NCBI GenBank assembly: GCA_017590115.1 | Contig: JAGGNK010008737.1 | Span: forward strand, 1-64,000 | Source of the DNA: Montifringilla adamsi | Lineage: Eukaryota; Chordata; Aves; Passeriformes; Passeridae | Length of the DNA: 64,000 nucleotides | Reading direction: 5' to 3' | In this document: positions 42,181 to 53,522 of the stretch, piece by piece | Layout: every line of letters begins with the position of its first letter | Numbering within the stretch: position 1 is the first letter of the stretch | Notes under the pieces: generated by a model | What the model was told of the DNA's origin: nothing | Database searches by the model: none | Seen by the model: only the letters and a program-made list of their open reading frames with translations | Position numbers and translations under genes: made by a program

Positions 42181-44062
42181 TCATCTCCTCATGTTTTCTC
42201 TGCAATCACACAGGAAGAACCACAGCTCAGCTTGTGGGGTGTACCTTCTCTCTCCATCTGGGGAACGTCTGCGTTGGATACCAGAACCTCTGACCTGTAC
42301 TGCCGAGATTTGGAGAAGGTCTTCTTTAATCTCCTCCCTGAGTTTCTTATGATTCTTCTCTATCTTGTCCTCTAATTTCTGCAGATGTGTTTCCACAGCT
42401 GCGATTCTGGCATGTGTTGGGCCATGTACAGCATCTGCATATGCTTGGAGCTTCTTTGCCATATCAAGCACGGTCTCATCCCTGTCATCCTGCTTCATTA
42501 TTGCTAAAGCAGAAGCATATTCGTGTGGCCCAAGTCATAGAAGTTTTCGCCACATCACAGATGTACATGGTACCAAGTCTGGATTCCTAGATGTTAGGTC
42601 TTCTGAGAAGATAAGCTCTGCCACTGCCATTTCTCTCAGGCATTGGATCCCTTGTTCTATAGTCTTCCACTGTGTTTGCTGCATATAGAGATTGTCTGTA
42701 CACAGATATCTTTGTGCTACACTTTCCAGGACCCGTGCCTGTTGCGACGAACTCTCTGTGTGTGGAGACACAAGGCTTGACTCTATTTCAGAAGGTTGAT
42801 TTATTATGTTAAATATTATACTAAAATATTACATTAAAACTATACTAAAAGAACAGAGACAACAGAGAGATCAGAAGGCTACAAAGAACAAGAATAGAAT
42901 AGAATGCATAACAAAATTTTGTGACTGCTCACAGCCTTGGCACAGGTGGCTGTGATTGGTTATCAATTGAAAACAATCCACATGGACCAATGGAAGATGC
43001 ACCTGTTGTATTCCACAGCAGCAGATAGTTATTGTTTACATTTCTTTCCTGAGGCTCCCAGCTCCTCAGGAGGGGAAAAATCCTAGGAAAGGATTTTTAA
43101 TAAAATATCATAGCTACACATGCCCAGAGGCTGTGAGGGTTAGCCCCCCTCATCATTCCTTGGTCGATGACGGGATCATGTCACAGGGATCCCAAATGCC
43201 TCGCTTCAGTGCCATCCAGAATTGTAGCCTCGCCTGAAGCATCCCAAAAACGGACTAACCAACTAATTATGGATTCATCAGGTCATTGAGTGTAATCCTT
43301 TCTTAGGCCATGAAGGTCCTTCATGGAAAAGGACTCAATATTGGCTTCTGATCTTGTGCCTATTGCTTTGACTCCTGATTTTATGTCAGGAAGCATTGAG
43401 GGTCCTTCTCCTGCATCCTCATCATCATCATCATCATCCACTGGTCGATCAGTCTTGTCTGTGCACTTCCCGCTTCTCGTGCTCGTAGCAACAGCCATTG
43501 GTTGAGGCTTACTGTCTGGTTTAGCTACTGGCTTCGTAACTGGGGTGTTGGCTGCAGCCTGAGTGACTAGGATAGCTGTTGATTTATCTCCCTGCCCCCC
43601 TTCCTCTGTTTGCTCCCCTACAGTATCTAGCAGTGTGCAATAAGCATATGCCAGGGCCCAGCTTACTGTAACGATCTTTTTCTCCTTAGGGTCATCATGG
43701 CACTTCTCTTTCAGGTATTTCCCCACCTCAGCTGGCTTCTGAATTTGTTCACGTGGAAAGTCCCAGACTATAGGGTCAGAAAATTCCTTCAGGATTTGGC
43801 CTATATCCTCCTTTTTCCCACACCACTCAAGAGTTTCCATACCTGGGTCTACTCCTGGGTCAGGGGTGTCATCAGCCCCTCTACAAATCTCAGCCCTCAT
43901 TCCAGAGAAGCTGCAGACTGTATAGAGGAAGCTTACCAGATTAAATACTAGAAAGATGGTCTCTTTAACATTCAGGGGAAACTGAACATTCTCCAATAGG
44001 GATGTAACAGATTCAGACGAGAAGAAGGAAAGCAAAGGCTGAAAAGCCTCATCCCCTGCCAT
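42181..44062 (-). pseudogene. gag: ERV-5 gag, split by an LTR
   Basis: ERVL-type gag. The first 259 codons (44062-43283) are open: hydrophobic N-terminal FPLNVKETIFLVFNLVSFLY, VSWALAYAYCTLLDTVGEQ, and an acidic run DDDDDDED encoded by a tca/atc trinucleotide repeat at 43420-43440 on the plus strand. After the family K LTR (42756-43118), capsid continues at 42750-42535 (NLYMQQTQWKTIEQGIQCLRE). Then 42498-42181 follows, with a helical stretch VETHLQKLEDKIEKNHKKLR. The region 42180-41900 would hold the gag-pro junction. A frameshift lies near 42520. Confidence 0.88.
42756..43118 (-). mobile_element. Family K LTR in ERV-5 gag
   Basis: Plus strand ctgtgtgtggagacac to catagctaca. Near-identical in layout to 36111-36493 (about one difference in fifteen bases by eye). 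The outer ~25 bp of the left end seems missing and no duplication is visible. Confidence 0.85.
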
Positions 44063-44400
44063 GAACCATTCATACCTGGAACAGACCCCAGCACCTTCAT
44101 AAACTTCCTACAAGCCATTACCACCAAGCCCAGCCCAATAGCTATCCTAGTCAGTGCCCCTCTACTGCAAAAGCTACGTATTAGGGACAATACCGGAGCT
44201 ATTTCTGGATAAGAAAATAAACCTAGGGACCACAGAGGTATTAAGACCTCAAAAAAACCTAGGGACCAGAAACACATGCAAGCCTCCACCCCAAGAGACA
44301 TTGTGAATTCAAACAAAATGGCTACTAACTCCTTTATCCCAACACAGAGTAATTGCAACCAAAATACAGTTAGAACAGGGTTTTTTCCACTCTCTCGAGC

Positions 44401-44423
44401 CACGTGTTTGGCGCCAAATTATA
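44401..44423 (-). other. ERV-5 primer-binding region
   Basis: On the minus strand the LTR end ccaggaca is followed by tataattTGGCGCCAAACACGTGG. TGGCGCC next to the LTR is the start of primer-binding sites matching tRNA-Lys and similar tRNAs. The exact tRNA is not certain. Confidence 0.65.
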
Positions 44424-45085
44424 TGTCCTGGTTTAGGGCAAATTTGGGAGAAAACTTCCAAAAGCCTGCCCCCCCCCGCAAAGCCAACTCACACAGCCCC
44501 TCCCCAAACCAGTTCGGAAAAAATTTCCTGGGAGACAAGTGGGAAAAAGCCTGTTTATTTAACAGGCAAAGCACTCCCCAGCACAAAAAATGAACAATAC
44601 CAGATGACAAAACTCATTTGCCACTCTGAAGAGATGACAAATTCAGAAAATCTCTCCAGTGGGTGGTTGCTCTGTTATCAGTCCCTCCGGAGCTGGGAAA
44701 GGTGTATGCCCAGAGTAGGCCCTGGTAGGCTACAAAGTGCGAGCTCTCCATGTTTCTCTGGGTCCCATTCTGGAGCAGGTTCAAACAGTTCAAAAAAAAA
44801 AGGGAAAGAAAACCAGTCCAGGGAAAACTTCTCTGCCTCAGCTAGCTAAACTAACTAAAAAGCAAAGGAGGGCCCTGTTCTGCCCTGTCCATAGCCAGGC
44901 AACACAGTGGAGTTCTGTGTTCCAGCAGAATGTGGAGGACTGAGTGCAGGCTGATAACAAACTCCGTGCTTCTTCTTCTCCTCACCTTCGCTCTCAGAGC
45001 CAGTCTTGAAGGCACAGAATATAATATCCAGCATAAACAGAACACCCGATTGGGGATACAAGCATCATAACGTCACCCTAGGACA
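44424..45085 (-). mobile_element. ERV-5 5' LTR (family L1)
   Basis: 662 bp, plus strand tgtcctggtttaggg to gtcaccctaggaca. Inverted polyadenylation region near 44560 (tgtttatttaacagg). A complete copy with perfect 5-bp duplication exists at 56710-57381. The right flank (45086) lies inside a family L4 LTR. Confidence 0.92.
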
Positions 45086-45445
45086 CACCCACACAGATTG
45101 TGGGGGTCTCTCCTAGCAAGGGTGGGTGCTGCAGAGTTAGTCCCAGTCGACCAACAGTTCAGCGTAAGCAGTGGCCTCATCAATAGGCAGTCAAGAGAAA
45201 TTTCACAGCAGTGCTGCACCCCCTGGCCAGGAGAACTCCAGCACCAAACACCACAACTTTCTCCTCTCTAGGCCAGGCACAGACAGAACCACCCCAACTA
45301 AGAAACTGCCATAACCACACTGCTCCCCTCCCCCGCCAACCATTCAAACGGTATGCCAAGGCATTGTGTCTTAATGGACATCCATTTGCTATTTCCATGG
45401 CAACAAATGGGAAGAAAATTCCTTGAAGAAACCTAACCCCCAACA
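45086..45445 (-). mobile_element. Family L4 LTR fragment
   Basis: Right edge acctaacccccaaca matches the L4 end acctacaaca at 58050, followed inward by the same gaattttc(t)tcc and attgtt-type words. It is cut on the left by the ERV-5 5' LTR. It probably sits in the 3' end of ERV-6. Confidence 0.6.
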
Positions 45446-45756
45446 TTATCCACTGGAATTTGTTTCCCATACCAACCTTACATCAAGCTTAGACTTTTAA
45501 ACTATATACATACATGCATTATCCTAGTTATATGCATATATACATGCAGATATGGATACAGGCACAGTGTCATGGACAATTCACCTCAAAATAAGGTCTC
45601 TTTGAGGTATATATCGTGTTTCTCCATCTTTCTGCATCATCCACCAGGTGAAACTAGGTCCCTGAGCGAAGACAACACCATGGATGTGTTTGTCTTTGCC
45701 CAAGGCACAATTAATGCAAAGAGTCTTTCCTAACACACTTCTTGCATATATTATTA

Positions 45757-46292
45757 TTGATGCCTTAATTGAAGGAATGGGACCACAGTCAGGCTAAAAA
45801 TTATTTATTACTCAGATAAACATCAGCCTCAAAGGTCGTGAGATTTTAGAGGAGTAAGAAGTCGGCCATAGCTCAAGGTAGTCACAAGTTTCTTCGTTAC
45901 AAGGCAATATATAACATTCTAATCCAATAGAAAGTTGCCACTAAGTTTATTTTGTTTTTCTAACCTATCACCTTTACTTAATTCTGCTGCACTGCATATA
46001 CTTTTATCCAATGGTCTACTATTACATGTACACACATATACTTCTATTATAACATCTAAACTCTTAGCTTACTCTGTACAATTACATTACTACACTATAA
46101 AACCCTTCACCATCTTACCTAATAGTTTTTTACTTACTTAAGGCATATTCTTACTTACAACTATAGAAACATAAGTTTATAAATTTTTTGCTGTATGTGT
46201 ACTTCTATTTTTACATCAATCCAAGCTTCTTCCAAGGCTGCAAATCAAACCCTTCAGTATCTGTGGAAGTTTCTATTTTTCCATTTCCTACA
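45757..46292 (-). mobile_element. LTR-like insertion in ERV-6 integrase end
   Basis: Interrupts a region that is continuous in ERV-5 at about 39045. The plus strand opens tgatgccttaattgaagg and contains attatttattactcag, an inverted polyadenylation area; then AT-rich sequence to ttcctaca. Edges are within about 20 bp, and a gcata/catat match at the flanks may be the remnant of a duplication. Confidence 0.6.
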
Positions 46293-46296
46293 CATA

Positions 46297-48960
46297 TGCA
46301 CCACAGGAACCTTATCTCCATCTGTTGTACACAGGGGTTCAGATTGGGCAGGGCCAGCTCCGTTAGTGGAACCTCCGGTGTTAATTAATTATGTAGCCTT
46401 TGATAAATGCAGATCCCACTGCTTGAAGGTCCTACACCCCAGTGCCTTCAATATTGTTTTTAATGGTCCATTGTACCACTCAACTTTCCCAGCAACTGGT
46501 GCATGGTAAGGAATATGGTACACCCACTCAATGCCATGTTCCCTAGCCCAGGTGTTTATAAGGCTGTTGAAATGAGTCTCATTGTCTGACTCAGTTCTCT
46601 CAGAGGTACCATACCTCCAAAGGACTTGCTTTTCAAGGCCCAGGATGGTGTTCCGGGCAGCAGCATGAGCCACAGTGTTGGTCTTCAGCCATCCAGTGGC
46701 TTGCTTCTACCGTTGTGAGCACGTAGCGCTTACCTTGGTGGGTTTGAGACAGTGTGATGTAGTCAATTTGCCAGGCCTCCCCATACTTATATTTGGACCA
46801 TCGCCCAACATACCATAGGGCCTTTACCCCTTTGGCCTGCTTGATCGCAGCCCACGTCTCACAATCACGGATAACCTGGGAGATTCTGTCCATGGTTAAA
46901 TCCACCCCTTGGTCCCATGCTCACTTATAGGTGATATCTCTGCCCTGATGGCCTGAGGCATCATGGGCCCATTGAGCTAGGAAAAAGTCTCCCTTGTGTT
47001 GTCAGTCCAAATGTATCTGTGACACCTCTATTTTTGCAGCCTGATCTACCTGCTCATCGTTTTGGAGCTCCTCATTAGCCCAACCCCTGGGCGCATGGGC
47101 AGACTTTCACAGGTAGCTTCTCTACATGGGCAGCAATGTCTTGCCATTCTTCAGCAGCCTAGATTGGTTTTCCCCTATGCTGCCAGTTGGCCTTTTCCCA
47201 CCTTTCCAGCCACGGAGCATTGGCTACCATCCATGAGTCAGTGTAGAGGTAGAGCTTTGGCCACTTCTCTCATTCAGCAATGTTGGGGGCCAATTGGACA
47301 GACCTCAGTTCAGCAAGTTCACTCAATCCACCTTGTCCTTTAGCAGCTTCTGCAACTTGTCATGTGGCACTCATATGGCTACTTTCCTTTTGCAGTTTGT
47401 CCCAACAATGTGACAGGAACCATCACTGAAAAGAGTGTAGCTTTTCTTCTTATGGCAGCTGGTTGTACGGTGGAGCGTCCTCAGCACACGTCACATGTTT
47501 TTGGTCCTCTTCATCCATCAGACCAAAGTTCTCACCTTTGGGCCAATTCGTAATTATTTCCAAGATCCCAGGGTGATTTGGGTTTCCATGTGGATGGGCT
47601 GTGTGATAAGAGCAATCCACTTACTCCATGTGGCCTAAGTGGCCTGGTGGGTAGAGCGAACTTTTCCTCTGAACATCCACCCCAGCACCGGTAGCTGGGA
47701 TGCCAGAAGAAGTTGTGCCTCTGTGCCAATCACCTCTGAGGCAGCTTGAACTCCTTCTTTGTCTGTTAGGGTTTCCTTCTCTGTTGGGTTGTAGTTGACT
47801 TAGGACCCTCTATATCTTTGGCTCCAGAACCCAAGTGGTTGACCTCGAGTCTCACCAGACACCTTCTTACAAAGGCTCCAGGACAGACCATTGTTCCCAG
47901 CTGCAGAGTCGAGCACATTCTTCACATCTGGTCCTGTCCTGACTGGGCTAAGAGCTACCACATGAGCAATCTCCTACTTGATCTGGGCAAAAGCTTGTTA
48001 CTGTTCAAAGCCCCACTGGAAAGTGTTCTTTTTGTGGGTAACCAGGTAGAGACAGTTCACGATCTGGCTCTACTCGGGGATGTGTATCCTCCAGAAATCT
48101 ATGGCACTTAGGAAAGCTTGTCTTTCCTTCTTCTTGTCAGTGGAGACATTGCTGTTATCTTGTTGCTGACCTCAGTGGGTATCTGAAGCTGTCCATGTTG
48201 CCACTTCACTCCCAGGAACTGGATCTCTTGGGCAGGTCTCTTGACTTTACTCTTTTTGATGGCAAAACTAGCATCCAGAAGAATCTGGATGATCTTTTCT
48301 CCTTTCTCAAATACTTCAGTTGCCGTGTTCCCCCACACAATGATGTCATCGATGTACTGCAGATGTTCTGGAGCTTCACTCTTTTCTAGTGCAGCCTGGA
48401 TCAGTCCATGGCAAACAGTGGGACTGTGCTTCCACCCTTGGGGCAGTCGGTTCCAGGTGTACTGCACTCCCCTCCACGTGAAGGCAAACTGGGCCCTGTA
48501 CTCTGCTGCCAGAGGAATGGAGAAAAATGCATTAGCAGTGTCAATAGTGGCATACCACTTCACTGCCTTGGACTCCAGTTCATACTGTATTTCCAGCATG
48601 TCAAGCACTGCAGTGCTCAGCGGTGGGGTAACTTCAAGCCACAATAGTCCACTGTCAGTCTCCATTCCCCATCAGACTTGCACACAGGCCAAATGGGGCT
48701 GTTGAAGGGTCATTGGGTCTTGCTGACCACCCCTTGGCTCTCCAGCTCATGGATTATCTTGTGAATCGGGATCATGGCATCTCAATTTGTTCCATACTCT
48801 CGGCAATGCACTGTTGAATTGGCCATCGGTACTTGTTGTTCTTTCACGCTCAGGAGTCCTACTGCAGAAGGATTTTTTGACAGTCCAGGCAAGGTACTCA
48901 GTCGCTTAATGTCCTCTGTCTCCACAGCAGCTATCCCAAAAGCCCACCTGAGTCCTTTTG
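46297..48960 (-). pseudogene. pol: ERV-6 RT-RNase H-integrase, broken
   Basis: RT at 48720-48108: [48 protein letters not shown] and YIDDIIVWG, catalytic Asp pair intact. Connection to 47815. RNase H start HTTVQPAA/KKSYTLFSD-type text near 47420 in broken frame. Integrase 46990-46389 includes a zinc-domain stretch (46990-46850), IDYITLSQTHQGKRYVL, SDNETHF and AGKVEWYNG, so the three catalytic acids are present. Many stops and frameshifts (48108, 47800, 46680) leave only short open pieces. Confidence 0.87.
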
Positions 48961-49455
48961 GGTCTTAGAGATAACCACTGTGGAGAAAATCTACGCCAAG
49001 AATACATGGGGCCTCTGGACCAGTCACAATAGGGTGTTTCTTCCACTCCTTCCCAGTAAAGCTCACCTCAGCTTCCAGCAAAGTCAACTGCTGAGAATCC
49101 CCTGTCACGTCAGCAATAGAAACAGGTTCATGCTCCCACGTCTTGATGGGATTAACGTGCACTGTGCACTAGTGTTGACCAAAGCCTCGTATTTCTGTGG
49201 TTCTGATATGCCAGGCCATCAGATCCACACAGTCCAAAAGACCCGATTTTCCCCGGCCTCTAGCTGGATAGATACAGGGCCCCTCTAGTCCTGGTTACTG
49301 TTCCCTCCCTGGGTGTACATTTTGGAGGCTTCTTCAAGGGGACAAGACATATCATCCTCCCTTCTGTTATACCTAGCAGCTTGGTCATGGGACGCTGGGG
49401 TTACATTGGTTTTGGTGTGTGTTGATTTTGCTTGGCCTGTCTGGTCGATGCTTTG
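48961..49455 (-). pseudogene. pro: ERV-6 protease and gag-pro junction
   Basis: On the minus strand near 49195-49150 the active-site loop reads ALVNTSAQCTLIPSR: as in ERV-5 the catalytic Asp is Asn, and Gly has also become Ser. EWKKHPIVTGPEAPCILGVDFL follows at 49070-48985 in a longer open frame. 49200-49455 is the linker to nucleocapsid without a clear zinc knuckle. Confidence 0.78.
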
Positions 49456-49549
49456 TGTGAGGAGATGCGAATCTTGACTCCATGTTTCAGAAGGCTGATT
49501 TATTATATTATGATGTATATATTATATTAAAATGATATACTAAAAACTA
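49456..49549 (-). mobile_element. Family K LTR end fragment
   Basis: About 94 bp: gaatcttgactccatgtttcagaaggctgatttatt and an AT-rich run, the R-U5 end of a family K LTR. It is cut at the start of the L2 LTR at 49550. Confidence 0.75.
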
Positions 49550-50545
49550 TGGTTTTTGGTAGCGAGGGGGCCGCAGTGGTGGCTTCTGTGAGAAGCTGCT
49601 AGAAGCTTCCTATATGCCCGGCAGAGCCAATCCCTAATGGCTCTGAAGATGGACATGCTGCTGGCCAAGGCTGGGCCAATTAGAGAGGCTGGTAATGCCT
49701 CTGTGATGACATATTTAAGAAGAAAATCAAAAGAAAGTGGGGCACGCACAGTTTTCTCTAAGTAGATAAGAGGAGGAGGTGATAATACATGAGGGAAACA
49801 ACATGGCGACACCAAGGTCAGTGGAGAAGGAGGGGGAGGAGGTGCTCCAGGCGCCAGAGCTGAGATTCCTCTGCAGGCCGTGGTGAAGACCATGGTGAAG
49901 CAGGTTGTCATTCTGCAGCCCATGGAGGTCCACAGGAAATGCAGAGATCCACTGGCAGCCCATGGGGGAGGTGCTCACACCAGAGCAGGTGGATGCCTGG
50001 AAGAGGCTGTGATCCAGTGGAGGACCCTGAGGAGAGAGGCGGCCCTTGCTTCCAGGCTGGAGCAGCCTGTCCTTGGAGGACTGCACCCTGTGAAAAGAGA
50101 AACCCACACCACAGCAGTTTTGGGAAAACTGCTGCTTATGAGAGTGGACCCATGCTGGAGAAGTTCATGGAGAACTGTGTCCCATGGGAGGGAACCCTAC
50201 GGTCTAACAGGGGAAGAACTCTCTCAACCTTGGGTGATAAACTGACCTAATCCTCATACCCTGTCTCCTGTGCTGTCAGTGGGAAGGAGGGAGGAGTAGG
50301 GGGAAGGAAAGGTATTTTTAAGGGATTATATTACTTCTTATTATCCTTCTCTGACTTTGTTAGTAATAAATTCACTTTATACCTTTAAGCTGAGCCTGTT
50401 TTGCCCTTGGAATGTTTTCTCCTGATCTGTATTTCAATTCATGAAGCCTTTGTTAATTTTTTTCTATCCTCTGTCCAGCTGTGGCAGGGAAGGGTGAGTG
50501 AGCAGCTTTCGTGGGTGCCCGGCATTTGGCCGGTGTCAAACCACA
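49550..50545 (+). mobile_element. Family L2 LTR (996 bp)
   Basis: From tggtttttggtagcgagg to ggtgtcaaaccaca. The middle contains a run of imperfect direct repeats of the type tggagcagcctgtccttggagg / tggagaagttcatggag (49930-50180). TATA-like atatttaagaag is at 49710 and a polyadenylation region with agtaataaattcac at 50361. Fragments of the family occur at 1930 and 37700. It lies in ERV-6 gag next to a family K remnant, so no clean duplication can be read. Confidence 0.8.
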
Positions 50546-51535
50546 GCATGGTGCAACTCCCTCAGTAGTTTCCTCCTTCAGTTCACACACCCGTGCTGTC
50601 AGGACAGAAGTATGCATTCCATCCTAACTTTTCATATCTTCCCCATGCTCACACAGGAAGAACCAGAGGTCAGCTTGTGGGGTGTAACCCCTCTCCCTAG
50701 CTGGGGGACATTGGGTTCTGATGTTGGGGCCTCTGGTTTGCAGTGGTGCCACATAGGAACTGTTCTCCCTCATTTTCTTCCTCATCTCCTCCTTGAGTTT
50801 TTCCTGGTCATCCTTGAGTTTCTAAACCACAGCAGAGATGTGTCTGCATCAGGCCATGCACCATGCCCTCATAATTCCTGAGTTTTCTGGCTACAGAACC
50901 CACTGTCTTTTGGTTGTCCTTGAAATGCATTGTTGCCATGAAGTTGTAGTATTCAGATGTCCCCAGATGTGCAAGGCTCAACAATATTTGCATTGTGCAC
51001 CTGGCCTTGTCAGAGTTGCTATCTTGTTGTCTGTCCCTTCCAAAAAGTATCTCCAATACTGTCATTTCTCTCATGCATTGGATCCCTTCCTCCATGGTCT
51101 TCCAGGGTGTTCTATGATGGTATTTCTGCAGTCTGTCTTTGTGAACAAACGTCTCTCTTACACTCATTATAAGCTGCTCCCAGAGAGGAAGGGGCCCTGG
51201 CTCCCTCACAAACACCTGATCAATACCCACATCCTTGATCAAGGATCCCAAATACCTTGCTTCACCACTATCCAGTTGCACGCCTGTACCCATAAGGTCC
51301 CAAACTCGAATCAACCTGGTGGAAAAAGCCTCATGCCCACATTGTACCATGTCTTTTTGCAGATTGCAGACACTGTCATGTGACAGGGACTCATTGATGA
51401 TCTCAGGCTGTGGCTCCTCCACTGGTTGTAAAGGCCTTGGTACCTCGTTGTCATTAACTGGGCATACCAATTTGGTTTTATACTTCCTCCTCTGCACGGG
51501 GCAACTGCTGCTGGCTGTGACTGTCCTTGTGGTTT
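50546..51535 (-). pseudogene. gag: ERV-6 gag, broken
   Basis: ERVL-type gag C-terminal two-thirds. Open at 51497-50808 (229 codons): PVEEPQPEIINESLSHDSVC, FSTRLIRVWDLMGTGVQLDS, TPWKTMEEGIQCMREMTVLE and a long helix before the frame ends. The N-terminal hydrophobic part found in ERV-5 is missing to the right, where unrelated sequence begins near 51540. The capsid-like block WKTMEEGIQCMRE corresponds to WKTIEQGIQCLRE in ERV-5. Confidence 0.85.
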
Positions 51536-51589
51536 AGCTGGAACTTGGATGGTATTAACTGATGCCTTTTTCTGAGCCCTAAAATCATG

Positions 51590-52193
51590 AGCCAGACACG
51601 GTTAGATAATAAATGTGGTTACCTTTTTATGAAGGGTCACTGTAGGTGCACAACATGGCAAAATACACACCAAAATGTGCTGAATGTGCACATGTGACAT
51701 AGGGCAAGTACAATTTTATAAGTTTAGCAAATTAACATAATTTACAAGAATCCCCAATTAGAAAAACCGGTGATGAGGCAATTCCCCTTTTTGGTTTGAC
51801 CCTTTTCTGAAGCCCCCCTTCCTCGCTAGTTGTTTATGGGCAGTTGGCTTGACCTTGGTTCTCAGAAAAACCAAGATAGGATAGGTGTGGATGTGGCAGC
51901 CAGGTCAGAGAGCAAGAAAACAAGATTAGTTTTCCCACAGCGGACTTGTGAGACCTTTTAGGGAGTTGTAGAGAAATGATGATAACTTGTTATTAAAAAC
52001 AACCTGCAGGTGTTATTTTCCTACTCTGTTTTCCTGTTCTTCTCAAGGATTGTTTGCAAGAAAAGTGCTTTTGTTAATTGGCCAATCATGTGGAATGTGT
52101 CAGAACAGTCTATAAAAGAGTTTTTGTATTAAAGCAGGTTCATGCAAACCAGCCTTCTGGTGAGTCTGTGTCATTTCTTACTCAATGGTGACA
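51590..52193 (+). mobile_element. LTR-like element
   Basis: Has a TATA-like tctataaaagag at 52111 and a polyadenylation-like gtattaaagcagg at 52128, and ends near ctcaatggtgaca (52193), so it looks like an LTR on the plus strand. Left edge uncertain. It abuts the 3' LTR remnant of ERV-7. Confidence 0.5.
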
Positions 52194-52340
52194 GATAGAG
52201 GCCTAGGAATGTGTTTTGTCTTTCTGTCTACCAGAGTAGGTAAAATGCTAGCTATGAATCTATGTAGTTATACAATAATAGGCTACAGAGCTACACATAT
52301 ATGGGAAGAATATATAAAAGCAAAAATCAGTTTAGTATCA
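52194..52340 (-). mobile_element. ERV-7 3' LTR remnant
   Basis: Starts on the minus strand tgatactaaactg after the polypurine tract and is cut within about 150 bp by the plus-strand LTR-like element. The start resembles tgatagtataggg of ERV-1. Confidence 0.65.
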
Positions 52341-52354
52341 TTTCCCCCCTTTTA
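52341..52354 (-). other. ERV-7 polypurine tract
   Basis: On the minus strand taaaaggggggaaa directly precedes the LTR start. Very like that of ERV-1. Confidence 0.8.
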
Positions 52355-52379
52355 GAAACTTGACAAGACTCTACCTTAT

Positions 52380-53522
52380 CTACTCTCTACTCCATATTTT
52401 ACCACAGTACTGACTTACACAATCGGCTATCATACAAAAAACAACTATAATTATAGCTATTATGAACAGTTCTTTTATCCAGGCCCAGTTTGGTAAACAA
52501 GAAGTGAGTGTGTGTAAGATATAGTCAAAGTTCAAGGTGTTATTTTTGAAAGCTACCTCATGTAAAATTTGAGTTTGCATTCAAATTTCAACCAAATTTT
52601 TCCTAATTCTTCCACTCTGGTCCACATAAGATCAACAACTAGTGTAAATGACCACACACATAGCTTCTTGGGTGGCTAGTAGGAAATTGAGAGCCATTCT
52701 GTTTTGCAAAACCACAGGAGACAAATAATGGATTTCTTCTTGTAAGGTCAAAATTGCATCTGAAGTCTGCCATTCAATATGTTCAATAACAACTGAGATG
52801 TTTACAACTGCTGTCTCCAGCTCAATTACTCCTAAAGAGGGAATGAGAACTCTGATTACACTATGGAAGACTGTGGGACATTCGGCAAGGGGATTAATGA
52901 ATCTCTTTGACCTCCCCATCCTTCCATTTGGATTCTCAGTAAGATCAAATATTGGTCTGTTTGCAATTACAGCCCCAAGGGCACAGGCCCAATCTTTATC
53001 CAGGGGCAGAATTTTCCAGGCCTCATTTTTACATATCAAATACCACCCTGTCCCATGTGGGGGAACTAGTCTCCATGTTGTCTGTGCCATCTTTTTCACT
53101 GACTTTGGATTTACTCTTTCTATTAATTTGGTCTTATTGCAATATGGAGGAAGGATGACCTTTCCTGTGGCATTTGCAATTGTGCAGGGAACTGTATAAT
53201 TCCCGTGATCTATTAGGCTGCTCAGGAGTATAGGAGGCAGATAGGCCTTATTGACTCATTCCCACTTTTCAGAATGGTTTGCTTTAATTAAAACACCAAT
53301 CAGTGGTCAGTTACCATTTCCATCTATAGCTGGCAATTGCGTACAAACCCAACAGTTGTTCTTATGAAGAGCTTTGGATACATTTTGGACTAAAGTCACA
53401 TGCAAATCTTGGGACCAAACCTGAGCCATGGTTACCAACAGTGCAGATAATAGGCACAAAAGGAGCAATTCAAACCACATCATCCTGATTTGTATCAGTC
53501 TCATCAGTCTCTGTTTTCCCAA
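52380..53522 (-). pseudogene. env: ERV-7 env, broken
   Basis: Starts at 53522 with a basic N-terminus and a hydrophobic signal-peptide core (ELLLLCLLSALLVTMA), overlapping the end of integrase, as is usual in class I retroviruses. NNCWVCTQLP follows, the CXXC motif of the surface subunit. The middle (53100-52850) includes CALGAVIAN and a basic cleavage-like site GRSKRFINPL. The transmembrane subunit shows VLQNRMALNFLLATQEAMC, and the anchor ELFIIAIIIVVFCMIADC is at 52480-52420. Stops near 53305 and 52632 and a frameshift before the anchor break it. Overall length is short for Env, so part of the surface subunit is deleted. Confidence 0.85.

Larger units (their letters stand above)
38306..45085 (-). 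mobile_element. ERV-5, ERVL-type provirus
   Basis: The most complete provirus here. On the minus strand from right to left: 5' LTR (45085-44424), primer-binding site, gag (44062-42181), protease (about 41900-41690), RT (41690-40515), RNase H (40515-39530), integrase (39520-38885), polypurine tract and 3' LTR (38557-38306). No env was found, as usual for ERVL. It is interrupted by two family K LTRs (39706-40131, 42756-43118). RT with YIDD and ERVL-type gag support the class III call. The 3' LTR has lost its left portion. Confidence 0.93.
45446..51535 (-). mobile_element. ERV-6, second ERVL-type provirus
   Basis: Head-to-tail with ERV-5, same strand. Contains gag (51535-50546), protease (49200-48960), RT (48960-47815), RNase H (47800-47220), integrase (46905-46297) and a downstream piece (45740-45446). 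No LTR of its own was found at either end. It is interrupted by LTRs at 45757-46292, 49456-49549 and 49550-50545, and is more decayed than ERV-5. Confidence 0.9.

Noticed and set aside
49880..50245. Plus-strand frame of 121 codons in the L2 LTR
   Set aside because: The direct repeats of this LTR happen to be open; no protein family recognised.
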